Shown one piece after another: positions 1-5,906 of a stretch of DNA of 12,500 bases (positions are counted from its first letter, which is position 1; the number at the start of each line of letters is the position of its first letter). Made by a program: the position numbers and the translations under genes. The DNA is from Stramonita haemastoma (Eukaryota > Mollusca > Gastropoda > Neogastropoda > Muricidae): assembly GCA_030674155.1 (NCBI GenBank), contig CM060334.1, positions 30,738,016 to 30,750,515 on the forward strand. The letters are read 5' to 3'. The notes beneath the pieces were generated by a model. That model had not been told where the DNA came from, ran no database searches, and saw nothing but the letters and a program-made list of their open reading frames with translations.

Positions 1-74
1 TGTCTCTCTCTCTGTCTCTCTCTCTCTCTCTGTCTCTCTCTCTCTGTCTCTGTCTCTCTCTGTCTCTCTCTGTC

Positions 75-142
<68 letters not shown>
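1..142. repeat. (TC)n microsatellite with TGTCTC variants
   Basis: Almost pure TC dinucleotides with scattered TG interruptions giving TGTCTCTC units in the first ~90 nt, then uninterrupted TC. It runs to the window edge, so its full length is unknown. It ends at the first base of retrotransposon coding similarity near 142. The tract is homopurine on the minus strand and mirror-symmetric. Confidence 0.95.
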
Positions 143-145
<3 letters not shown>

Positions 146-692
146 GGGGAAAGACTGTTGGGTGTCACAGATACGAATAATTCTTTGTGTATCAGGATTT
201 ACTGTAGTTTGGCTGCACCAGGGTGTTGGCAATGTGAAAACTTTTCTTAATATGTTCAAACAGCGTCTGATTGACATGTTCATACAGGAATGGTCTGGTG
301 CTTTAAGAGACAGAGATACATACAGGCATTACCGATCGTTCAAAACCGTGTTTGAGAGAGAGAAATATCTTACCACTACTGATGTATACTGTTTTAGAGT
401 TGCACTTGCACAGATTAGATGTGGTGTTCTACCCCTTAACAATAACATGCATCGCTATAGTGAATCAAATCAAAGAAAATCATGTCCCTTTTGCACATCC
501 AAAATTGAAAATGAAAAGCACTTTCTGTATGAATGCCTTATGTACTCTGATATACGATCAAAATTTTTAAGAGATTCAGTTTATCTACCAATATCAATAT
601 TGCTTCAGTTACAAAGTGAGCAGCACAAAGAGAATTTGTCTAGATTTATTTTCCATGGCATTAAAAAAACGATCCAGAATTGTGTTAGGTGA
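141..692 (+). pseudogene. 5'-truncated LINE ORF2, C-terminal end
   Basis: The reading frame opens at the edge of the (TC)n tract (tca at 141-143) and runs about 183 codons to TGA at 690-692. There is no real start codon, because similarity begins upstream of the GTG at 162 with the residues SKGKDCWVSQIRIILC. It aligns without gaps for ~140 residues to the C-terminus of the complete LINE in this window (about 7,470-7,900), with a little over half the residues identical by my count. Shared landmarks are QGVG, FKQRL, FIQEW, SFKTVFE, YCFRVA, GVLP and a C-X2-C-X8-H-X4-C knuckle (SCPFC...H...C). The endonuclease and RT are missing, so it cannot act on its own. It is a dead-on-arrival copy from a family related to, but distinct from, the complete element. 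The frame has no stop or obvious shift, which suggests a fairly recent insertion. Confidence 0.88.
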
Positions 693-1010
693 GATTTGAT
701 ATGTAAGTTATGCGGTATGACTCAATGATTTCCCAACGAACTCATCCTGCGTCTTTTTGTTTGGTTGTATAGACGTAAAATTAATGTTGTAATTGTAATA
801 ATACTATGATCTCTGATCGAAATGAAGTAATTGAGGTTCATCGTTCCGACTCATAACGCAATCCCATGGTTGACTTGTTTGTACTATGATACTTCTTCCC
901 GTATTTTTTTGATGTGTTATTAATTGTGTTATTGTGTTATTATTTTGCAGATCTGCAATCGGATGTTTATGATACCAGAGGCGATGCAATTATTGATGAT
1001 GAGCTGTAAA
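693..1010 (+). other. Probable 3' UTR of the truncated LINE copy
   Basis: AT-rich sequence with no ORF of note, between the ORF2 stop at 692 and a (CA)n tract. It does not resemble by eye the short 3' UTR of the complete LINE (8,023-8,141), which supports the two copies belonging to different families. I find no AATAAA hairpin here. The exact 3' boundary is not visible; the start of (CA)n at about 1,011 is the natural candidate. Confidence 0.45.
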
Positions 1011-1089
1011 CACACACACACACACACACACACACCACACACACACACACAACCCTCCCTCTCTCTCTCTGTCTCTGTCTCTCTCTCTC
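1011..1089. repeat. (CA)n followed by (TC)n
   Basis: CA dinucleotides to about 1,051 with one CC slip, a short CCCTCCC bridge, then TC with TG interruptions to 1,089. Together they lie 3' of the truncated LINE. That copy is therefore bounded by (TC)n on the left and by (CA)n then (TC)n on the right. Confidence 0.93.
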
Positions 1090-1331
1090 AATTTTTTGAC
1101 AACTTTCAGACATCGTAAACATTAAATGTCAGTATATTTGAATATGTTATATTATTATATGTTTTCTTTATTACACCATGTTTTGTACGCTTAAATTTTG
1201 TTGTAAATTTGACATACTGACAAGCATGTCTCCTGCAGCCCCCCCCCCCCCCCCCCCCCTTCCATTTTTTTTTTCTTCATCTGTTTGTATAATGGCCTGT
1301 GGCCGATGTACAATAAACATCCGAGTTCCGA

Positions 1332-1332
<1 letters not shown>
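1090..1332 (+). mobile_element. 3'-terminal remnant of a non-LTR element (no ORF)
   Basis: A ~240-nt AT-rich segment lies between two (TC)n tracts. It carries a 21-base C run (1,239-1,259), a T-rich stretch, then a hairpin overlapping AATAAA (1,285-1,317) and a short CCGAGTTCCGAG tail that leads into (TC)n. No coding sequence is recognisable. I assign it to a retroelement 3' end because its last ~35 nt align with the ends at 1,874-1,908 (which follows ORF2-like codons) and 9,325-9,359. It could instead be the 3' end of a SINE. Confidence 0.5.
1285..1317 (+). promoter_or_regulatory. Two-tier hairpin abutting AATAAA
   Basis: Outer stem TTGTA (1,285-1,289) pairs with TACAA (1,309-1,313). Inner stem GGCC (1,294-1,297) pairs with GGCC (1,301-1,304) around a TGT loop. 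AATAAA (1,312-1,317) overlaps the 3' arm. Non-LTR reverse transcriptases of several families recognise a 3' stem-loop, and AATAAA is the canonical poly(A) signal. The role here is inferred. Confidence 0.55.
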
Positions 1333-1401
<69 letters not shown>

Positions 1402-1628
1402 AAATGCCATAAAATCCCCCCCTCTCTCTCTCTAAAATAAATGCCATAAAATCCTCTCTCTGTCTCTCTCTGTCTCTGTCTCTCTCTCAAATAAATGCCA
1501 TGAAATCCCCCCCTCTCTCTCTCTCTCTAAAATAAATGCCATAAAATCCTCTCTCTGTCTCTCTCTGTCTCTCTCTGTCTCTCTCTGTCTCTCTCTGTCT
1601 CTCTCTCTCTCTCAAATGAATGCCATAA

Positions 1629-1703
<75 letters not shown>
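1333..1703. repeat. (TC)n array with five embedded AATAAA modules
   Basis: Pure (TC)n at about 1,333-1,397 and 1,634-1,703 brackets a compound block. Five copies of a ~20-nt module (core AAATAAATGCCATAAAATCC) start at about 1,398, 1,434, 1,489, 1,529 and 1,614, separated by (TC)n or TGTCTC repeats. Copies 1 and 3 are followed by seven C's, copies 2 and 4 by TCTCTCTGTC, so a two-module block has been duplicated. Copy 5 reads AATGAA instead of AATAAA and copy 3 has a G for A. No coding content is credible in any frame. Confidence 0.9.
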
Positions 1704-1707
<4 letters not shown>

Positions 1708-1815
1708 ACTTCAAATAATATGTCCGAGATGATATCTTTAGCAATATATGTAACTCAGGCTCTAGAAAAACGCAAGCAGACTATGAACCAAATAGATTCT
1801 TTAAGTAATAACTAA
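1702..1815 (+). pseudogene. Extreme 5'-truncated LINE ORF2, last ~37 codons
   Basis: Directly after the (TC)n tract an open frame runs from 1,702 to TAA at 1,813-1,815. It encodes a short peptide containing MSEMISLAIYVTQALEKRKQ. The pattern of a hydrophobic helix followed by a basic cluster resembles the last residues of the complete LINE ORF2 (VSRFVFHAINRRKTIL). The match is short and weak, so family membership is inferred mainly from position. It lies between (TC)n on its 5' side and a 3' UTR with hairpin, AATAAA and ATTC tail on its 3' side. No catalytic domain remains. Confidence 0.5.
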
Positions 1816-1933
1816 AAATATTTGTTGATATTTGTCTGGATTTCGAGTTATTATTCATGTTTTGTTAACCCCCTTTGACTGATGGGCTTGTAGCTTTTGT
1901 CAAATAAAATTCGTTCATTCGTTCATTCATTCA

Positions 1934-1938
<5 letters not shown>
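1816..1938 (+). mobile_element. 3' UTR and ATTC tail of the short LINE copy
   Basis: After the stop come ~60 nt of AT-rich UTR and then a hairpin: TTTGAC (1,874-1,879) pairs with GTCAAA (1,899-1,904). Inside it GGCT and AGCT flank a TGT loop. AATAAA lies at 1,903-1,908, overlapping the 3' arm. A tetranucleotide tail of TTCG/TTCA units (1,910-1,938) follows and passes directly into (TC)n. Tandem tails of this kind are known at the 3' ends of many non-LTR elements. Confidence 0.65.

Positions 1939-2004
<66 letters not shown>
1939..2004. repeat. (TC)n microsatellite
   Basis: About 65 nt of uninterrupted TC between the ATTC tail of one element and the 5' end of the complete LINE, which starts with a run of seven G's at 2,005-2,011. 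Confidence 0.95.
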
Positions 2005-2006
<2 letters not shown>

Positions 2007-2232
2007 GGGGGCGCTCTGGGCTGGAGGAAGGAACAGGTGTGTGAAACGAAGCTCTGTATTATTTGCTAAATTTCAACTTATTGAAGCTGTTGTTCCTGAA
2101 AAGTTTTTGCATGGTGGTGTGTGTAGTGTTGGGGTAGATGAAGGTGTGACAAAAGAACCAAAAAGGCCAGTGGTTGTGGAATAATCAACAATGTTATAAA
2201 ACATAAGAAACGAACAAGAATTTTTAATAGAC

Positions 2233-2240
2233 TATAAATA
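2233..2240 (+). promoter_or_regulatory. TATA-like box in LINE 5' UTR
   Basis: TATAAATA within CTATAAATAG, about 220 nt upstream of ORF1. It matches the TATA consensus well, but most LINE promoters are TATA-less, and if used it would omit the first ~250 nt from the transcript. A chance occurrence in AT-rich sequence is quite possible. Confidence 0.2.
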
Positions 2241-2380
2241 GACCAAGCTCACTTGCACTACTTCTGTTTTTGCTTGACACCTAGAAACTAGAAGTTTAAT
2301 TTTCACGTGCAAGTTGTCACCAGTGCATTCATAGCCTATCGTGGTTTACTGACATGTGCCAGCAGTGTCAGCTATATTTA

Positions 2381-2399
2381 GAGTGTAGAGGTTACACTC
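2381..2399 (+). other. 7-bp hairpin upstream of ORF1
   Basis: GAGTGTA (2,381-2,387) and TACACTC (2,393-2,399) form a perfect stem with a GAGGT loop, 60 nt before the ORF1 start codon in the presumed leader RNA. Function is unknown; possibilities include translational control or ORF1p binding. Confidence 0.4.
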
Positions 2400-2459
2400 C
2401 ATATGTTCCTTCCTGTTGGATGTAAACAATAACCTACCTTACCACAGGCACCTGAAATC

Positions 2460-4238
2460 ATGTCTGAAAATGCTTCATACCCGCCTGGAGTCAATATTTT
2501 TCAAATGATTGACTGGCGATTAACACAAATGCAGCAGGGTTTCATGCTCCATTCAACAGGAATAAAAACAGAAATAAATGAAAGATTTTGTTCCCTTGAA
2601 AACAGCATTGGACGCTTTTGCACAGAAATAGGGAAAGTGAAAGAAATAGCTGTCTCCAACACAGAGGAGATAAAAGAACTCAGAGAGGACAATAGCAGCC
2701 TGTTTGAAAGAATTGAGCAGCTAGAAAGAAAACTCGAAATTATGGAGCAGGGCATAAAAGCTTGTAACCTCAAGATCATGAATGTTCAAGAAAGTGAGTG
2801 GGAGGATGAGCATACAACCACACAAACAGTAATTGATCTGTTGAATGATCATTCACACTCTCCAAGTTGGAACCATGAGGACATTGTTAGAGCCTTTCGC
2901 CTTGGAAAGCAAAGACTCTACAACAGGGATCCTCGGCCCATCCTGGTGCAGCTAAGGCGATGGGCTGACAAGATGGCCATTCTTAGTGACAAGGATCTCA
3001 GACAGAGTTTAAGACAAAGTGGAATACGGGTGGCATCTGACCTTACCTCACGTCAGAGAGAGATGGTGGACTTTTATAGAAGCCAAGGAAAAATTGCATA
3101 CATCTTTAATGGCAAGTTACAAGTGAGAGAGAAGCAGCAAGATGTTCAATCTATGGACTATAGACAAAGGCGACACACTCCCTCGAGCTTTAGAAGAAGT
3201 GAAGAGAACTGGCCTTACCTGCTTCCAGCATATGCAAGCAAAAACAATATCACAGGGGGGGTTCACACCAGAACACAGGTCTCTGGAAACAACCACAACC
3301 AGGGATATAGAAGACAGCCAAGTGAACAAAACAGGAACCATCCTTCACAAGAATATGTCACTCAAGCAGAAACAAGGACATGGAATGCTTACAGAGCTTC
3401 ACGGCATCCTTACCGCAAAACAGTTTCAGACTCTGATAGTGAGGAAGAACACTTAAGTTACCATTCTGAGGACAGGCCATTGCATGACAGAGAGCATAGA
3501 GGTAATGGAGGGCAGAGACAAATTCATTTCAGGGATTTTGACAGAAACTCTAGAGATAGACATTCCTTTGTGCCAATAGTTCCAGGCACTCACTCCTACA
3601 GTGAGGTTACAAAACAGCCAGCACCACCAAGACACAGAGCATCCACAGAGAAGAGGATGATCTGGATGAAGCAGAACTCCAGCAACTCAAAAGCTTCAAA
3701 GCACGCTGCTGCAAAAGTAACAAGGGAGACCAAAAATCTTGACGGTGATGAGCAGATACTTGAGGGACAGCATGTGTCATCCCATGATGAAAGACATTTG
3801 GATGATGCAGTTCTCAGGGATCAGGACCTGAACCCCACCCAGATGACAGAAACTGAAATGCAGCTTGACTACATAGGGCAGGCTGATAATGATGCAAACG
3901 AAATGTACCCAGGTGTGGTCATAGACAGATCTGAAAGTAGTGCTACATTAGTGGTGGAAAGTGTCATGACAGATGATAACATGCTGACTGTGTCGGGGGA
4001 TACCACTGAAAGGGGGTGGGAAAACAATGACACTCAAGATGAAAATCCCATGAATGTGGAGGTTGCACAGGAAACAGACAAATCTGATGAAGTGCACCAA
4101 CATACAAAACAATGCAAAACAAGAAGGGGCAATGTGAACCAGAACAAGACAGATGACCCAGTTACAGAGGACGCTGACAGGACAAAAAATGACATGCGAA
4201 AGACAGTCAGACAGACAGAACAACAGAAAGACTGGTGA
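2460..4238 (+). CDS. LINE ORF1 protein, L1-type RNA-binding
   Basis: A 592-codon frame. The start is the first ATG after the 5' UTR, with A at -3. Residues ~36-100 look like a coiled coil (NTEEIKELREDNSSLFERIE, then QLERKLEIMEQ), as in trimeric L1 ORF1p. Residues ~101-165 fit the RRM-like domain (NLKIMNVQES, then DIVRAFRLGK). Residues ~158-222 fit the ORF1 C-terminal domain (RPILVQLRRW, then IRVASDLT and a KIAYIFNGKLQV end). Residues ~223-592 are long, hydrophilic and rich in S, R, Q, E and H, probably disordered, and much longer than in vertebrate L1. No CCHC knuckle is present. ORF1p coats the element RNA and acts as a chaperone in the ribonucleoprotein. The stop at 4,236-4,238 may be premature: a +1 shift at an A6 run (4,184-4,189) would open the frame to 4,488. 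Confidence 0.87.
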   Translation: MSENASYPPGVNIFQMIDWRLTQMQQGFMLHSTGIKTEINERFCSLENSIGRFCTEIGKVKEIAVSNTEEIKELREDNSSLFERIEQLERKLEIMEQGIKACNLKIMNVQESEWEDEHTTTQTVIDLLNDHSHSPSWNHEDIVRAFRLGKQRLYNRDPRPILVQLRRWADKMAILSDKDLRQSLRQSGIRVASDLTSRQREMVDFYRSQGKIAYIFNGKLQVREKQQDVQSMDYRQRRHTPSSFRRSEENWPYLLPAYASKNNITGGVHTRTQVSGNNHNQGYRRQPSEQNRNHPSQEYVTQAETRTWNAYRASRHPYRKTVSDSDSEEEHLSYHSEDRPLHDREHRGNGGQRQIHFRDFDRNSRDRHSFVPIVPGTHSYSEVTKQPAPPRHRASTEKRMIWMKQNSSNSKASKHAAAKVTRETKNLDGDEQILEGQHVSSHDERHLDDAVLRDQDLNPTQMTETEMQLDYIGQADNDANEMYPGVVIDRSESSATLVVESVMTDDNMLTVSGDTTERGWENNDTQDENPMNVEVAQETDKSDEVHQHTKQCKTRRGNVNQNKTDDPVTEDADRTKNDMRKTVRQTEQQKDW

Positions 4239-4488
4239 CAAGACAGGGGAGGCAGTGACTGGACAAAAACGGAGCAGGTGTGCAACAAGAGACCTTCGTC
4301 CAAGAAGTGCTGCCCCTCTTGTAAGACAGGGTGGTCTGACCAGTGGTAGACAACCTCAGAGGTCCCACAGTCAGAGCAGCATCATTGATTCTTTTAGTAA
4401 AGCCATGCCAGTAGACCAAACAAATGCCACCAACAAATCCATGTGTCTTAAGACTCATGGTACTGAGCAAACAGGCACCCACAAATAG
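4190..4488 (+). CDS. Possible shifted C-terminal extension of ORF1
   Basis: The next frame is open from 4,153 to TAG at 4,486-4,488. If one A of the A6 run at 4,184-4,189 is extra, ORF1 would continue through it with a basic, protein-like composition (for example RDLRPRSAAPLVRQGGLTSG). It would total about 675 residues and end 40 nt before the ORF2 ATG at 4,529. The corrected length is an exact multiple of three, which is only weak support. The alternative is that ORF1 really ends at 4,238 and this is the inter-ORF spacer. No domain is recognisable. Confidence 0.4.
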
Positions 4489-4528
4489 GGACTCGGCCAG
4501 GCCACAGCACCAAAGCAAATACAAAAAA

Positions 4529-5545
4529 ATGTCTGAGAAGAAAGATGTTAATGTTACCTGTATGAATGGTCAGACATTGGCAACAACATCAGAAAATCAT
4601 GCAAAGCATGTTGTACAAAGTGTAAATAAGTTACAATTAAAATTCCTTAATTATAATGTTAATGGTTTGTTACAGAAATTGGAAAATGCCCATTTTGTTG
4701 AATACCTACTTTCTCATGATTTTATTTGTCTGACAGAAACTTTTGTTAGAGATGATTTTGATTCACCTTTATTTACAGACTACATCACATTCACATCAAA
4801 AGCGAAGAAACTCTCTCAGCAGGGAAGATTTTCTGGAGGAGTCATTGTAATGGTTAGAAAATCATTTGCAGATTTTGTACAGTTAATTTCATTGGATTTT
4901 GAAAATATAGTAGTCTTAAAAATAAACAAAGATTTATTAGGTACAGATAAAGATATCATGTTTATTAGTTCTTATGTTCCTCCTAGTGACTCTCCTTACT
5001 GGAAATCAAAGGAGGGTGTTTATGGTATTGATATGATTGAACAATGTATAATGGATATAAATGAAATGTATGATGAGTTTTATATTTTGTTGAATGGTGA
5101 CATGAATGCAAGAACCGCTTCCAAAAACATGTGTTTTGATGGGGATGTTACTGATTTTGATGAGATATCTTTAAAAAATGAATACTTTTCAAGAAAGTCT
5201 CAAGATGGGCAAACAAACAATTTTGGTACACAATTGATTGACTTGTGCAATATCTTTGAGTGTATTATTCTAAATGGTTTGAATGAACAGCAATTTGATG
5301 ACAGCTATACTTATATTGCATCCTCTGGAGCTAGCACAGTAGACTATTTTATAGTTTCTTGTGATTTATTATTATCCATGAATTGTACATCACTTGTTGT
5401 TGAAAGCTTAACAGAGTCTGATCACCTACCAGTTGTTTTACAAGTAGAAAGTAGTTATAATGTCACTGATGAGGTAGGGATAACAAATCTGAATGCAGGC
5501 ATGATACAAGAAAAATTTATTTGGAAAGTCGAAAAAAGAAAGTGA
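4529..5545 (+). CDS. LINE ORF2 part 1: APE-type endonuclease
   Basis: I choose the ATG at 4,529 (A at -3) because similarity to endonucleases begins shortly after it; the frame itself is open from further upstream. Numbering from this Met, the apurinic-endonuclease fold is complete in motifs: LNYNVNGL (catalytic Asn ~43), LTETF (Glu ~70), SSYVPP, LLNGDMNAR (Asp ~191, Asn ~193), STVDYF (~269-274) and ESDHLPV (Asp ~298, His ~299). This domain nicks target DNA to give the 3'-OH that primes reverse transcription. All expected catalytic residues are present. The frame runs into TGA at 5,543-5,545, directly after an A6 run at 5,532-5,537. The downstream frame continues the protein, so this is one ORF2 broken by a +1 shift. 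It lies 40 nt after the possible extended ORF1 stop, or 290 nt after the visible one. Confidence 0.9.
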   Translation: MSEKKDVNVTCMNGQTLATTSENHAKHVVQSVNKLQLKFLNYNVNGLLQKLENAHFVEYLLSHDFICLTETFVRDDFDSPLFTDYITFTSKAKKLSQQGRFSGGVIVMVRKSFADFVQLISLDFENIVVLKINKDLLGTDKDIMFISSYVPPSDSPYWKSKEGVYGIDMIEQCIMDINEMYDEFYILLNGDMNARTASKNMCFDGDVTDFDEISLKNEYFSRKSQDGQTNNFGTQLIDLCNIFECIILNGLNEQQFDDSYTYIASSGASTVDYFIVSCDLLLSMNCTSLVVESLTESDHLPVVLQVESSYNVTDEVGITNLNAGMIQEKFIWKVEKRK

Positions 5546-5906
5546 ATTTATTGAGATGCTGCAAAGCAGTATAATCCAAAATAGACTAATAACAGCTAGC
5601 CAAACCTTAGATACAAATGTGGATAATGCTTTAGATGATTTTGTGGAGTGTCTAAAAGTTTCCAGCCAATGCATGTTTCAGGTGTTCTCCGTTAAAAAGA
5701 AGAGAAGGTCAGTGTGGTTTGATGAAGAATGTTACATTTCAAAGAAAGAATGTCGGAGAAAACTGAGTACTTTTAGAAAATCGCATAGAGAAGATGATAG
5801 AATATTATATGTAGAAGCAAGGAAAAGGTACAGATATCTATTGAAAAAGAAAAAAACAAGCGTTCAGGAAATTACAAACAGACAATCTTGTGAAAGAAAT
5901 AAATAA
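5538..5906 (+). CDS. LINE ORF2 part 2: linker between endonuclease and RT
   Basis: This frame takes over exactly at the A6 run (5,532-5,537) and ends at TAA 5,904-5,906. The ATG at 5,556 is internal, not a real start. It encodes a basic, helical segment with SVWFDEECYISKKECRRKL and an ARKRYRYLLKKKK stretch. The WFDEEC...ARK.YR arrangement is typical of the region between endonuclease and RT in many APE-type LINEs. No catalytic residues are expected here. The true path leaves this frame near 5,850, at an A7 run (5,850-5,856), where the next frame becomes open; the last ~17 codons to the stop are therefore probably a shadow. Confidence 0.75.
   Translation, partial: ESEFIEMLQSSIIQNRLITASQTLDTNVDNALDDFVECLKVSSQCMFQVFSVKKKRRSVWFDEECYISKKECRRKLSTFRKSHREDDRILYVEARKRYRYLLKKKKTSVQEITNRQSCERNK

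Larger units (their letters stand above)
2005..2459 (+). promoter_or_regulatory. LINE 5' UTR, putative internal promoter region
   Basis: About 455 nt between the (TC)n and the ORF1 ATG. Non-LTR elements normally carry their promoter here. Visible items are a G7 run at the very 5' end, a TATA-like TATAAATA at 2,233-2,240, and a perfect 7-bp hairpin at 2,381-2,399 (GAGTGTA / TACACTC, loop GAGGT). The first ~180 nt are open in one frame to a stop at 2,182-2,184 (peptide ending in EPKRPVVVE). I do not recognise that peptide and do not call it a gene. Confidence 0.6.

Noticed and set aside
938..950. Splice acceptor TTATTATTTTGCAG
   Set aside because: The sequence that follows is open only into (CA)n and has no donor; it lies in a presumed LINE 3' UTR.
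1178..1744. Ser-Leu and Arg-Glu dipeptide ORFs
   Set aside because: These are (TC)n and its complement read in frame. The same applies at 9,273-9,690, 9,752-10,301 and 11,550-12,054.
2004..2184. Possible ~60-codon gene before ORF1
   Set aside because: The frame is open only because it continues from (TC)n, it lacks its own ATG near the start, and the peptide is not recognisable.
3117..4524. Minus-strand ORFs of 60-105 codons opposite ORF1
   Set aside because: They are shadows of the strongly supported plus-strand ORF1 and match nothing I recognise.
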